The notes under the pieces were generated by a model that worked only from the letters and a program-made list of their open reading frames with translations, made no database searches and was not told the DNA's origin. Source: Hyphomicrobiales bacterium (lineage in GTDB: Bacteria; Pseudomonadota; Alphaproteobacteria; Rhizobiales; Rhizobiaceae). From it: a stretch of DNA of 64,000 bases. The position numbers and the translations under genes are program-made. The DNA lies in the NCBI GenBank assembly GCA_900471515.1, contig UCFC01000020.1, positions 62,001 to 126,000 on the forward strand. The letters are read 5' to 3'. How positions within the stretch are numbered: position 1 is the stretch's first letter; each line of letters starts with the position of its first letter. Shown here piece after piece: positions 45,842 through 54,947 of the stretch.

Positions 45842-46561
45842 ATGCTGCAACAGAGCCGGCCAGCCGGCAAAAGTCCGATCCGCGAGTTTCTGGGCGGCGT
45901 GCGCGCCATTTTCCCGCTGATCGTCGCCGTCCTGCCGATCGGCCTCGTCTTCGGCGCCGTTTCGGCCACCAAGGGGCTTTCCGCCCTGGAGACGGCGCTG
46001 ATGAGCGCGCTCGTCTTTGCCGGCGGTTCGCAATTCGTGGCGATGGATATCTGGACGCATCCGGCAAGCTGGATCGGCGTCGGTTTCGCGGCCCTGCTCG
46101 TCAATATCCGCCACGTGCTGATGAGCGCCTCGATCGGCACGAAGATGCAGGCCTTCCCCGGCATCAGGCGCTATGTCGCCATGCTTTTCCTGGCAGACGA
46201 ACTCTGGGCCATGGCGGAATTCCGCGCCGGCACGACGCGGCTGACGCCGGCCTGGTATGCCGGCATCGTCGCGCCCTTCTACCTGACCTGGGTCGGCTCG
46301 TCGCTTGCAGGCGCGCTGCTTGGCGCCTTTCTCGGCGATCCCGCCGTCATCGGCCTCGACTTTGCCTTTCCGGCCGTCTTCATCGTGCTGGTCATGGGCT
46401 TCCGGAAGGGGCCGGAGACGGGCGCCGTGCTTGCCGCCAGCGGCCTTGCCGCCGTTGCCGTCCACCAGTTCGTGCCCGGTGTGTGGTATATCGCGGCCGG
46501 CGCGCTGGCCGGCCTGGCAATGGCGCTCTGGCGGGGCCGGGCAAAGGAGCAGCACACATGA
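45842..46561 (+). CDS. azlC: AzlC-family branched-chain amino-acid exporter subunit
   Basis: 239-residue inner-membrane protein with about six or seven spans. Family landmarks: FLGGVRAIFPLIVAVLPIGLVFGAVS near the start, MSALVFAGGSQFVAMD, and NIRHVLMSASI. AzlC works with the small AzlD partner, which overlaps it by four bases here. GGAGG at about 45830 supports the ATG at 45842; the frame is open for 22 codons further upstream. Export of branched-chain amino acids or analogues is inferred from the family. Confidence 0.92.
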   Translation: MLQQSRPAGKSPIREFLGGVRAIFPLIVAVLPIGLVFGAVSATKGLSALETALMSALVFAGGSQFVAMDIWTHPASWIGVGFAALLVNIRHVLMSASIGTKMQAFPGIRRYVAMLFLADELWAMAEFRAGTTRLTPAWYAGIVAPFYLTWVGSSLAGALLGAFLGDPAVIGLDFAFPAVFIVLVMGFRKGPETGAVLAASGLAAVAVHQFVPGVWYIAAGALAGLAMALWRGRAKEQHT

Positions 46562-46860
46562 CGCTCGATTTCAACACGCTGCTCGCCATCCTCGCCATGG
46601 CCGTGGCGACGATCTTCACCCGCATCAGCGGCCTCGTGCTGATCCGCTACGTGGAGATCGACGAGATCAGGCGAGCCGCGATCGAAGCCATCCCGCCGGC
46701 CGTGCTGATGGCCGTCATCGCCCCCACCGCCTTTGCGACCGGCTGGGCGGAGACCCTCGCCTGCGTGGCAACGGCAATCGCCGCAAGCCGCCTGCCGATG
46801 CTGGCAAGCGTCGTGGTCGGGGTTGCGACGGTGGCGCTTCTTCGCGGAGCAGGTCTCTGA
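46558..46860 (+). CDS. azlD: AzlD-family exporter subunit
   Basis: 100-residue membrane protein with three or four spans (MTLDFNTLLAILAMAVATIFTRISG and IPPAVLMAVIAPTAF are typical AzlD). Start overlaps the azlC stop (ATGA), so the two subunits are translationally coupled. The frame continues upstream within azlC without a proper start. A hairpin follows that overlaps the end of dnaB. Confidence 0.9.
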   Translation: MTLDFNTLLAILAMAVATIFTRISGLVLIRYVEIDEIRRAAIEAIPPAVLMAVIAPTAFATGWAETLACVATAIAASRLPMLASVVVGVATVALLRGAGL

Positions 46861-46871
46861 GAGAGGCAAGG

Positions 46872-46896
46872 ATTGACGCGGAAGACCCGCGTCAAT
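46872..46896. terminator. Bidirectional hairpin between azlD and dnaB
   Basis: ATTGACGCG / CGCGTCAAT, a perfect nine-base stem with a seven-base loop. The right arm contains the dnaB stop codon, so the end of dnaB is within the hairpin. Tails are weak on both sides. Confidence 0.5.
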
Positions 46897-48394
46897 GTTC
46901 CTCATACTGGATGAAGGACGGGTCGGCGAGATCGGCAAAGCGCGTGAATTCCGACTGGAAGGCGAGCTTCACCGTGCCGGTCGGTCCGTGGCGCTGCTTG
47001 GCGATGATGACGTCGGCCGTGCCCTTGACCTTGTCGAACAGCGCTTCCCATTCCGCATATTTCGGATCGTTGGGATCGCGCGGTTCCATGTTCTTGACGT
47101 AATATTCCTCGCGGAACACGAAGAGCACGACGTCGGCGTCCTGCTCGATCGAGCCGGATTCGCGAAGGTCGGAAAGCTGCGGGCGCTTGTCGTCGCGGCT
47201 TTCGACGGCACGCGACAGCTGCGACAGCGCGATGATCGGAACGTTCAGTTCCTTGCCGAGCGCCTTGAGGCCCGTCGTGATCTGGGTGATTTCCTGGACT
47301 CGGTTCTCGTTGGACTTGCCGGAGCCGGTCATCAGCTGCACGTAGTCGACCACGAGCACGTCAAGGCCGCGCTGGCGCTTCAGGCGGCGGGCGCGCGCCG
47401 AAAGCTGGGCGATGGAGATACCGCCGGTCTGGTCGATATAGAGCGGCACCTTCTGCATCATCATCGAGCAGGCGACGAGCTTTTCGAAATCGGCATCGTT
47501 GATGTCGCCGCGTCGGATCTTCGAGGAGGAGACTTCCGTCTGCTCGGAGATGATACGGGTGGCAAGCTGTTCGGACGACATTTCCAGCGAGTAGAAGCCG
47601 ACGACGCCGCCGTTCTTGGCTTTGTAGCTCCCGTCTGACTGAAGGTCAGGCTCATAGGCGGCGGCGATATTATAGGCGATGTTGGTGGCAAGCGAGGTCT
47701 TGCCCATGCCCGGACGGCCGGCGAGCACGATCAAGTCGGAGCGCTGCAACCCGCCCATCTTGGCATCGAGCGAGTGAATGCCGGTGGAAATGCCCGAGAG
47801 CCCGCCGTCTCGTTCCTTGGCGACGGCCGCCATGTCGATCGCCAGCGCCACGGCATCGTTGAAGGACTGGAAGCCGCCGTCGTAGCGGCCGTTTTCGGCA
47901 AGCTCGAACAGGCGCCGCTCGGTATCTTCGATCTGCGCCTGCGGCGGCATGTCGAGCGGCGCGTCATAGGCGATGTTGACGACATCCTCGCCGATCGTGA
48001 TCAGCGCGCGGCGGATGGCGAGGTCGTAGATCGCCCGGCCGTAGTCCTCGGCGTTGATGATCGTCACCGCCCCCGTGACGAGGCTTGCGAGATATTGCGA
48101 AACCGTGATGTCGCCAACCTTCTCGTCGGCCGGCAGGAAGGTCTTGACCGTGACCGGATTGGCGATCTTGCCCATGCGGATGATATCGCCGGCGACCTCG
48201 AAGATCTTGCGGTGCAAGGGTTCGTAGAGATGGTTGGGCTTGAGGAAGTCCGACACCCGGTAATAGGCGTCGTTGTTCATCAGGATGGCGCCGAGCAGTG
48301 CCTGTTCGGCCTCGATGTTATTAGGCGCTTCGCGATAGTGCTGCTCTGCGGGAGCAACGGCGGCAATCTTTCGTGCAGCTTCGTTCATCGTCAT
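46892..48394 (-). CDS. dnaB: Replicative DNA helicase
   Basis: Hexameric 5'-3' helicase of the replication fork. The 500-residue protein has the N-terminal helicase-loading domain (NNIEAEQALLGAILMNNDAYY), Walker A GRPGMGKTSLA, Walker B VLVVDYVQLM, and the arginine-finger region QLSDLRESGSIEQDAD. The start is an ATG at 48394 or a second in-frame ATG at 48388 two codons on; the 26 codons upstream are not DnaB-like. No intein. It lies downstream of rplI on the same strand, though two terminators stand after rplI. Confidence 0.96.
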   Translation of the reverse strand: MTMNEAARKIAAVAPAEQHYREAPNNIEAEQALLGAILMNNDAYYRVSDFLKPNHLYEPLHRKIFEVAGDIIRMGKIANPVTVKTFLPADEKVGDITVSQYLASLVTGAVTIINAEDYGRAIYDLAIRRALITIGEDVVNIAYDAPLDMPPQAQIEDTERRLFELAENGRYDGGFQSFNDAVALAIDMAAVAKERDGGLSGISTGIHSLDAKMGGLQRSDLIVLAGRPGMGKTSLATNIAYNIAAAYEPDLQSDGSYKAKNGGVVGFYSLEMSSEQLATRIISEQTEVSSSKIRRGDINDADFEKLVACSMMMQKVPLYIDQTGGISIAQLSARARRLKRQRGLDVLVVDYVQLMTGSGKSNENRVQEITQITTGLKALGKELNVPIIALSQLSRAVESRDDKRPQLSDLRESGSIEQDADVVLFVFREEYYVKNMEPRDPNDPKYAEWEALFDKVKGTADVIIAKQRHGPTGTVKLAFQSEFTRFADLADPSFIQYEEH

Positions 48395-48641
48395 CCGTAC
48401 TGTCTTTTTTCCAGAACCCGGATTTGCAGGGCCGGCCGCAAAAATCAAGCCTCGCGCGGCAACTGCGTCCAAGCCGTCGCCAAATGGGCGGCGATGTGCC
48501 CATTGTTCGACTTCTCCACAGTCGCAGCGTCCCGTCAGCCGAAAATTTCCGAACTGTCACCCATGCGACACGCTGCCGGCGGCGACTCACTTTGCCGCTT
48601 CGGCGCCGGGATATATTAGCGGCGCGGATTGCAGGGCGCAG

Positions 48642-48720
48642 CAAAAAAGCCGGCACATTGCGCAGCGCCGGCTGTGGACAATCCGCCAACGAAAAAAGCC
48701 CGGCGCAGGGCCGGGCTTTG
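48642..48720 (-). terminator. Two tandem terminators after rplI
   Basis: Reading from rplI: first AAAGCCCGGC / GCCGGGCTTT (48692-48720) followed by TTTTTT, then AGCCGGC / GCCGGCT with TTTTTT (48642-48673). Both have perfect stems and full T tracts, as expected at the end of a strongly transcribed ribosomal operon. Confidence 0.88.
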
Positions 48721-48741
48721 CGATCCGTCCGAAGACAGAAA

Positions 48742-49320
48742 TCATGCTTCGTCTTCGTCGAGGCCGTCGGCTTCCGGATCGAAGAAGTCTTCCGGACGCA
48801 GGGCGTCTTCGTCAACGCCGTAGATGGCGTCGACCGAGGTGAGTTCTTCGCCCTTGGCCTGACGTTCTGCTTCTTCGACGGAACGGGCGACGTTCAGCTC
48901 GACGTTGATTTCAACTTCGGCATGGAGCTGCAGCTCGACCTTGTGCAGGCCGATCGCCTTGATCGGCGTGTTGAGGTGAACCTGGTTGCGGGAAATGTTG
49001 AAACCTTCGGCGGCCAGGACCTCGACGACGTCACGGGCAGCGACGGAGCCGTAGAGCTGGCCGGTTTCGCCGGCGGAACGCACGACGATGAAGGACTTGC
49101 CGTTAAGAACGTCGGCAACCTTCTGGGCTTCGGACTTGCGCTCCAGGTTGCGGGCTTCGAGCGTTGCCCGCTCGGCTTCGAAACGGGCCTTGTTGGCGGC
49201 GTTGGCGCGCAGTGCCTTGCCGAGCGGCAGGAGGTAGTTGCGTGCGAAGCCGTCGCGAACCTTTACGGTTTCGCCCATCTGGCCGAGCTTGGAGATGCGT
49301 TCGAGAAGAATGACTTCCAT
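48742..49320 (-). CDS. rplI: 50S ribosomal protein L9
   Basis: L9 spans the surface of the large subunit and influences frame maintenance. The first 150 residues are canonical ([36 protein letters not shown]). The chain is 192 residues, about 40 longer than E. coli L9, with a strongly acidic tail ending [15 protein letters not shown]. It follows the DUF2232 gene by 21 bases and ends in two strong terminators. Confidence 0.97.
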   Translation of the reverse strand: MEVILLERISKLGQMGETVKVRDGFARNYLLPLGKALRANAANKARFEAERATLEARNLERKSEAQKVADVLNGKSFIVVRSAGETGQLYGSVAARDVVEVLAAEGFNISRNQVHLNTPIKAIGLHKVELQLHAEVEINVELNVARSVEEAERQAKGEELTSVDAIYGVDEDALRPEDFFDPEADGLDEDEA

Positions 49321-49341
49321 GGTGTTTTTCCTTTCTTGTTC

Positions 49342-50340
49342 TCAGATTTCGGTATCGGTCTGTTTGGGGGCATCGGCATCCTTGTTCGGGGTGAGGGCGA
49401 TCGCCTTGCGGGTATCGGCCAGACCAAGCACGAGGATGAAAAGGGCCGGCAGCATCATGGTGCATGCCAGGTAGCTCAGGATGAGGGCCGGCAGGCGCCA
49501 GTCCTTGCCGCGCGTGCGGAAGTGCAGGGCGGCGAAGCCGGACATCAGGAAGCCGGCGCCGAAGGCTCCGACAACGGTGGCGCCGATCATCGCCGGAACG
49601 CCGCCCATGAAGGTGGCGGCCAGACCGGCGAGGAAGACGAAGATGGAATTGCGGTTCATGCGCAGCGACGAGGGGATATCCTCGCGCGGGCGCAGGGCCT
49701 TGCCGGACGCGGTCACGATGCGCGTCGCGACATAATAGGCGGCAAACAGCATCACCACCCAGATGCCGCCCTGGATTGCCGGCAGCATGAGGACGACGAG
49801 CGATTTGGTCTGTGCGGTGGCGGCCGGATCCGGAACGAAATCCGGCTGCTGCTCCTGCAGCGAGTTCATCAGCGCATCGACCATCTGATTGGTGATGTCG
49901 GGTCCGTAGCCGATCATGATGCCGGTCACGATGACGGCGAAGGTGACGAGACCGCACAGATGCAGCAGGATATCCGACAGCGGATACCAGGCGAGCAGGT
50001 TGTCCGGGCCGCCGAGTTCGGAAGCCGGGCGCGCGAGATTGGCAAGATGGCTGAGCCAGCCTGCCGGCAGCAGCGTCACCAGCGTCATGACCAGCGCGAA
50101 GGACGGTGAGATGGCGACCGCGCCGACGACCGCGGCAGTGACGACGGCGGAAATCGCCGCGAGATTGCCCCAGCCGAGGCCGACCAGCAGAATGGGAAGC
50201 GCGGAAGCGGCGTAGAGAACGGCACTGAACGACGGCTGCATGCTCGCGCCAAGCACCAGCAAGGCGGCGGTCACTCCGGCAAGTGCGCCGGTCGCAAGCG
50301 TTTTCGGGTTCGGTCGTATCACTTCGCTGTCCTGCTTCAT
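49342..50340 (-). CDS. DUF2232 membrane protein
   Basis: 332-residue inner-membrane protein with about eight hydrophobic segments, of the DUF2232 family often encoded between rpsR and rplI in alphaproteobacteria. The N-terminal TGALAGVTAALLVLG and the central GYGPDITNQMVDAL regions are typical. Function unknown. The ATG at 50340 is preceded by an in-frame TTG; no good ribosome-binding site is seen. Confidence 0.85.
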   Translation of the reverse strand: MKQDSEVIRPNPKTLATGALAGVTAALLVLGASMQPSFSAVLYAASALPILLVGLGWGNLAAISAVVTAAVVGAVAISPSFALVMTLVTLLPAGWLSHLANLARPASELGGPDNLLAWYPLSDILLHLCGLVTFAVIVTGIMIGYGPDITNQMVDALMNSLQEQQPDFVPDPAATAQTKSLVVLMLPAIQGGIWVVMLFAAYYVATRIVTASGKALRPREDIPSSLRMNRNSIFVFLAGLAATFMGGVPAMIGATVVGAFGAGFLMSGFAALHFRTRGKDWRLPALILSYLACTMMLPALFILVLGLADTRKAIALTPNKDADAPKQTDTEI

Positions 50341-50431
50341 CAAGCAGTTAGAGGATTTCCCTGAATCTGTCCGGGAGATGCCTCAACATGGGTTTTCTGG
50401 TTCCGATCCGCGCCCATCGCGGAAGGGAGGA

Positions 50432-50456
50432 AGCCCCGGATCGGAAATCCGGGGCT
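50432..50456 (-). terminator. Hairpin between rpsR and the DUF2232 gene
   Basis: AGCCCCGGAT / ATCCGGGGCT, a perfect ten-base stem with a five-base loop, 11 bases past the rpsR stop. No T tract; it probably limits read-through or marks an RNA processing site inside the ribosomal operon. Confidence 0.5.
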
Positions 50457-50467
50457 CCGATAGTCAA

Positions 50468-50716
50468 TCAGGCGACGACGTACGGCAGCAGGCCGAGGAA
50501 GCGGGCGCGCTTGATCGCCTGGGCGAGTTCGCGCTGCTTCTTCTGGGAAACGGCCGTGATGCGGGACGGAACGATCTTGCCGCGCTCGGAAATGTAGCGC
50601 TGCAGGAGACGGACGTCCTTGTAGTCGATGCGCGGAGCGTTTGCGCCCGAGAAGGGGCAGGTCTTGCGACGACGGTGGAACGGACGACGGACCGGAGCGG
50701 AGGAAGATTCAGACAT
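50468..50716 (-). CDS. rpsR: 30S ribosomal protein S18
   Basis: 82-residue S18, with the family signature [36 protein letters not shown]18 pairs with S6 on the 30S platform; its gene lies 12 bases after rpsF with AGGAG before the ATG, so the partners are co-translated from one message. Confidence 0.98.
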   Translation of the reverse strand: MSESSSAPVRRPFHRRRKTCPFSGANAPRIDYKDVRLLQRYISERGKIVPSRITAVSQKKQRELAQAIKRARFLGLLPYVVA

Positions 50717-50728
50717 TCTTATTTCTCC

Positions 50729-51187
50729 TTATGCACGGTCTTCGCGGGGAGCGCGGTCCGGACGCGGAGCGCGCTGGAACTCGCCGTCACGGCGCGGCGG
50801 ACGGTCGCCGAATTCGCGGCGCGGGCCACGGTCGCCGCCTTCACGCGGGCCACGGTCGTCGCGGTCGCGCTTCTGCATCATGGCAGACGGGCCGTCTTCG
50901 TGCTTTTCGACAGCGATGGTCATGTAGCGAAGAACGTCTTCGCTGATGCGCATCTGGCGTTCCATTTCCTGGATCGCAGCTGCCGGCGCATCGATGTCCA
51001 TCAGGGCATAGTGCGCCTTGCGGTTCTTCTTGATGCGGTAGGTGAGGGACTTGAGGCCCCAGTTTTCGATACGCCCGACCTTGCCGCCGTATGCTTCGAT
51101 CACGCCCTTGTACTGTTCTACGAGGGCATCGACCTGCTGCGACGTGATATCCTGTCGGGCAAGGAATACATGTTCATAAAGAGCCAT
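50729..51187 (-). CDS. rpsF: 30S ribosomal protein S6
   Basis: 152-residue S6. The globular part ([15 protein letters not shown] to [13 protein letters not shown], about 1-105) is standard; the last 45 residues are an Arg/Asp/Gly-rich tail ([17 protein letters not shown]...), much longer than in E. coli and presumably disordered. It heads the rpsF-rpsR-DUF2232-rplI unit. Confidence 0.97.
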   Translation of the reverse strand: MALYEHVFLARQDITSQQVDALVEQYKGVIEAYGGKVGRIENWGLKSLTYRIKKNRKAHYALMDIDAPAAAIQEMERQMRISEDVLRYMTIAVEKHEDGPSAMMQKRDRDDRGPREGGDRGPRREFGDRPPRRDGEFQRAPRPDRAPREDRA

Positions 51188-51653
51188 GACAGCTTTGCCT
51201 TTCTTGCGTTGATCAGAACCCGGCATTCGGCGGCTAAGCCTCAACGACTGCTCCTGAGAGGCATGATACGCCAAGCAAGAAAAGCGTTTCCGAGACGGTC
51301 GAGAGCGGAGACACGGGAGGCTGGAACGCTTCCGTTCCAAACGGTTTGCACGAGGCAGACCGGCCCTCCGTTCAGCCACCAGCCAGAAGACCGGGTTAAC
51401 GAACAGGCGCGCTTATACGGATTTTTGCGCGAAAGGCAAGGGAAGGCGGCAAGAAACCTTATTTCGTCGCATCCGGCCGAAAGAAGGCGGTCTGTCCCGG
51501 CGGAATGTCGATGAAGAACCGGTCGTCGGCGAAGGGCAGCCGCTGCGTTCGGAAAAATCACGTGCTGGAACTGAAAGTATGGCGCCCGTGACCGGTTGGC
51601 TGCCACTTACCGGCGAAATGCGAACACAAACAGGGGCCGTCGCCTGTCGGACA
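51188..51653. promoter_or_regulatory. Upstream region and leader of rpsF
   Basis: About 466 bases with no gene I can support. It must contain the rpsF promoter. A short minus-strand frame (51459 to about 51560) encodes a protein-like tail, DDRFFIDIPPGQTAFFRPDA, but is closed by a stop upstream and has no start; it may be a gene remnant. Larger open frames here have no domain or ribosome-binding site. Confidence 0.4.
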
Positions 51654-51683
51654 TGAAAAAAGGGCGCGATCTCCCGCGCCCTT
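51654..51683 (-). terminator. Strong terminator after the Tas-like gene
   Basis: AAGGGCGCG / CGCGCCCTT, a perfect nine-base stem with a six-base loop and a TTTTTT tail on the minus strand, 17 bases past the stop. Confidence 0.87.
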
Positions 51684-51700
51684 CGCAAATTCCCAGGCCG

Positions 51701-52744
51701 TCAGAGCGGCATCGGATACTGCCGGTGAACCTTCTCGATCTCTGCCAGCACGTCGCTGCCGAGTTTGACGCCGGCCGATCCGATATCCGTCTTCAGCTGC
51801 GCCATCGAGGTCGCGCCGATGATGACGGAGGTCATGAAGCGGCGGGTCAGGCAGAAGGCGAGCGCCATCTGCGAAGGGTCGAGCCCGTGGCGGGCGGCAA
51901 TGTCGAGATAGGCCCGCGTCGGCGCTTCCTGCAGCGGCTGCAGGCGGCCGCCGAGATCGCCGTTGATCGCGGCGCGCGTGCCCGCCGGCTTTTCGCCGTT
52001 GATGTATTTGCCGGTCAGGATTCCCGCGGCAAGCGGCGAATAGGCCAGCAGGCCGACATTTTCGTGATGGGAAAGTTCGGCCAGGTCGAGATCGAAATGG
52101 CGATAGAGAAGATTGTACTCGTTCTGCACGCTGGCCACGCGCGGCAGGTTCAGCTGCTCGGACAGCGTCACGTATTTCTGGATGCCCCAGGTGGTTTCGT
52201 TGGACAGGCCGAAGGCGCGGATCTTGCCCGCCTTCACCAGTTCGCCCATGGCCTCGACGATCTCGGTCATGTTGGCGACGGCTTTTGCGCTGTCCTGCTT
52301 GAACGGGTCGTAGTGCCAGCTCTGGCGGAAATGGAAATGGCCGCGGTTCGGCCAGTGGACCTGGTAGAGATCGATGTAATCGGTCTTGAGCCGTTTCAGG
52401 CTGGCGTCGATCGCAAGCCTGATGTTTTTGGCATCGGCGCCTTCGCCGTCGCGCAGATAGGAGCGGCCCGTGCCGGCGACCTTGGTGGCAAGCACGATAT
52501 CTGCGCGCTTGCCGGTCTTTTCAAACCAGCTGCCGATATATTCTTCCGTGCGGCCCTGCGTTTCGGCCGAAACCGGCGTCGTCGGGTAGAGTTCGGCCGT
52601 GTCGAAGAAATTGATGCCTTCCTGGACGGCGTAGTCCATCTGCTCGTGGGCTTCCGCCTCGCTGTTCTGCGTGCCCCAGGTCATCGTTCCCAGGCAAATT
52701 TCGGAAACGGAAATATCTGTGCGGCCTAATTTATTGTATTTCAT
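51701..52744 (-). CDS. tas: Aldo/keto reductase, Tas-like
   Basis: 347-residue aldo/keto reductase close to E. coli Tas throughout, for example ICLGTMTWGTQNSEAEAHEQ, FFDTAELYP, ETQGRTEEYIGSW, LYQVHWPNRG, LSNETTWG and YINGEKPAGTR. Catalytic Asp, Tyr, Lys (ATKVAG) and His (QVHWP) are intact. Physiological substrate unknown; Tas was found as a suppressor of a tyrosine auxotroph. The start is the ATG at 52744. Divergent from fabD across about 200 bases. Confidence 0.9.
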   Translation of the reverse strand: MKYNKLGRTDISVSEICLGTMTWGTQNSEAEAHEQMDYAVQEGINFFDTAELYPTTPVSAETQGRTEEYIGSWFEKTGKRADIVLATKVAGTGRSYLRDGEGADAKNIRLAIDASLKRLKTDYIDLYQVHWPNRGHFHFRQSWHYDPFKQDSAKAVANMTEIVEAMGELVKAGKIRAFGLSNETTWGIQKYVTLSEQLNLPRVASVQNEYNLLYRHFDLDLAELSHHENVGLLAYSPLAAGILTGKYINGEKPAGTRAAINGDLGGRLQPLQEAPTRAYLDIAARHGLDPSQMALAFCLTRRFMTSVIIGATSMAQLKTDIGSAGVKLGSDVLAEIEKVHRQYPMPL

Positions 52745-52919
52745 CGGGAACCTTGAACGTCGTCTGAGAAAGGGAAGGGCTTGCGAAGAACCGCGCAAAT
52801 CTAGGCTGGATTTGCTGAAGCGCAAGAGAAAAAACCGGGCTTTCCCGCTGGCGCGAAAGGCTTTGGAGAGAATCGGCCGCCACTTGACTCTCAAGGAAAG
52901 AATGTCAATTGGAGGCGAA

Positions 52920-52949
52920 ATGGCCCGATGGGCACTATCGAGGAACTGA
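52920..52949 (+). promoter_or_regulatory. Possible nine-codon leader frame before fabD
   Basis: GGAGG at 52911-52915 is followed by ATG at 52920 and a frame of nine codons (MARWALSRN) ending three bases before the fabD ATG. The fabD ribosome-binding site (GAGGAA) lies inside the mini-frame, so translation of the two could be coupled. May be chance; a -35-like CTTGACT lies at 52883. Confidence 0.3.
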
Positions 52950-52952
52950 AAA

Positions 52953-53897
52953 ATGACCGTTGCTTTCACTTTTCCCGGCCAGGGCAGCCAGGCCGTCGGC
53001 ATGGGCAAGGATCTCGCCGAGAGCTTCGCGGAAGCCCGCGCCGTTTTCGAAGAGGTCGACGAAGCGCTCGGTGAAAAGCTTTCCGACACCATGTTCAACG
53101 GTCCCGAAGACAAGCTGACGCTGACGGCCAATGCCCAGCCGGCGCTGATGGCCGTCTCCATGGCCGTCATCCGCGTTCTGGAGGCCAGGGGTCTCGACCT
53201 GAAGGCCAGGGTCGCCTATGTCGCCGGCCATTCGCTCGGCGAATATTCCGCCCTCTGTGCCGCCGGCACCTTCTCCATCGCCGATACGGCCCGCCTTCTG
53301 CGCATTCGCGGCAATGCCATGCAGGCCGCCGTGCCGGTCGGCGTCGGCGCCATGGCCGCCATCATCGGCCTCGAACATGCCGATGTGCAGGCCGTCTGCG
53401 AAGAGGCTGCGGCCATCGGCTCCTGTCAGATCGCCAATGACAATGGCGGCGGCCAGCTCGTCATATCCGGTGAGAAGTCGGCTGTCGAAAAGGCGGCCGG
53501 CCTTGCGACCGAAAAGGGCGCCAAGCGCGCCATCCTGCTGCCGGTCTCCGCGCCCTTCCATTCGAAGCTGATGGCGCCCGCCGCCGACGCCATGCGCGAG
53601 GCGCTGGCCGGCGTGAAGAAGGCCGATCCGCGCGTGCCGCTCATCGCCAACGTCCGTGCCGCCCCCGTCACGGATGCCGAAGAAATCGCAAGCCTTCTCG
53701 TCGAGCAGGTCACGGGTCAGGTCCGCTGGCGCGAGACGGTGGAATGGTTTGCCGCAAACGGCGTGACCACGCTTTACGAACTCGGCGCCGGCAAGGTGCT
53801 CACCGGCCTTGCGCGCCGCATCGACAAGACTGTCAATGGCGTCCCGGTCAACGGCCCGGCCGATATCGACGCCGCCATTGCCGCTCTCACGGCCTGA
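52953..53897 (+). CDS. fabD: Malonyl-CoA:ACP transacylase
   Basis: Loads malonate onto ACP for fatty-acid elongation. 314 residues, with FTFPGQGSQAVGMGKDL at the start, nucleophile Ser in GHSLGEYSALCAAG (about residue 92) and His in APFHSKLM. First gene of fabD-fabG-acpP-fabF, the classical fatty-acid cluster. Confidence 0.97.
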   Translation: MTVAFTFPGQGSQAVGMGKDLAESFAEARAVFEEVDEALGEKLSDTMFNGPEDKLTLTANAQPALMAVSMAVIRVLEARGLDLKARVAYVAGHSLGEYSALCAAGTFSIADTARLLRIRGNAMQAAVPVGVGAMAAIIGLEHADVQAVCEEAAAIGSCQIANDNGGGQLVISGEKSAVEKAAGLATEKGAKRAILLPVSAPFHSKLMAPAADAMREALAGVKKADPRVPLIANVRAAPVTDAEEIASLLVEQVTGQVRWRETVEWFAANGVTTLYELGAGKVLTGLARRIDKTVNGVPVNGPADIDAAIAALTA

Positions 53898-53924
53898 TTG
53901 CCCACTCAAACAAGGAACGTTCCC

Positions 53925-54662
53925 ATGTTCGATCTTTCCGGCCGCAAGGCTCTCGTCACCGGCGCATCGGGCGGTATCGGCGAGGAAATCGCCCGCCTTC
54001 TCCACAAGCAGGGCGCCATCGTCGGCCTGCACGGCACCCGCGTCGAAAAGCTCGAAGCTCTGGCGGGCGAGCTTGGCGAGCGCGTCAAGATCTTCCCGGC
54101 GAACCTGTCGGATCGCGACGAGGTCAAGGCGCTCGGCCAGAAGGCGGAAGCCGATCTCGAAGGCGTCGATATCCTGGTCAACAATGCCGGCATCACCAGG
54201 GACGGTCTCTTCGTGCGCATGAGCGACGAGGACTGGGATGCCGTTCTCGAAGTGAACCTGACGGCGACCTTCCGCCTGACGCGCGAACTCACCCATCCGA
54301 TGATGCGCCGCCGTTACGGCCGCATCATCAACATCACCTCCGTTGTCGGCGTCACCGGCAATCCCGGCCAGGCGAACTATTGCGCCTCCAAGGCCGGCAT
54401 GATCGGCTTCACGAAGTCGCTGGCCCAGGAAATCGCCACCCGCAACGTGACCGTCAACTGCGTTGCCCCGGGCTTTATCGAAAGCGCCATGACCGGCAAG
54501 CTGAACGACAAGCAGAAGGAAGCGATCATGGGCGCCATTCCCATGAAGCGCATGGGTACCGGCGCCGAAGTGGCCTCCGCCGTTGCCTATCTCGCCTCCG
54601 CCGAGGCCGGTTATATGACGGGTCAGACGCTGCACGTGAACGGCGGCATGGCCATGATCTGA
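53925..54662 (+). CDS. fabG: 3-oxoacyl-ACP reductase
   Basis: NADPH-dependent reduction of 3-oxoacyl-ACP in the elongation cycle. 245-residue SDR with TGASGGIGEE, NNAGITRDGLF and the catalytic set ITSVVGVTGNPGQANYCASKAG. The ATG at 53925 follows AAGGAACG and lies 27 bases after fabD. Tight homology to FabG proteins throughout (VNCVAPGFIESAMTGKL). Confidence 0.97.
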   Translation: MFDLSGRKALVTGASGGIGEEIARLLHKQGAIVGLHGTRVEKLEALAGELGERVKIFPANLSDRDEVKALGQKAEADLEGVDILVNNAGITRDGLFVRMSDEDWDAVLEVNLTATFRLTRELTHPMMRRRYGRIINITSVVGVTGNPGQANYCASKAGMIGFTKSLAQEIATRNVTVNCVAPGFIESAMTGKLNDKQKEAIMGAIPMKRMGTGAEVASAVAYLASAEAGYMTGQTLHVNGGMAMI

Positions 54663-54947
54663 AACGATTAGCTGCCGCGGTCGCCGATTTCAGCCAATAG
54701 CGTGTTGAGCAATCACGAACGGTTGATTTTCTGGCTTTGCGGCAGACTTAAAGCATGTTAAGCGGGCCATGACTGTGTACAGTCGTCCCGAAAAAGCAGA
54801 CGGACCGGCGGGCTTTTCGCAAGCCTGGGACTTCTCTAAAGCCGGGTAAACGAGTTTGCCGAGGATGTCTGAAAGCATCGCAGGCTGAAACAGGGTAGGG
54901 GTGTCAGAAAGACATTCCGATCAGGACATAAGGTCGAGGAAACCGAC

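Noticed and set aside
51241-51606. 121-codon minus-strand frame in the rpsF upstream region
   Set aside because: No motif, poor codon pattern and no ribosome-binding site.
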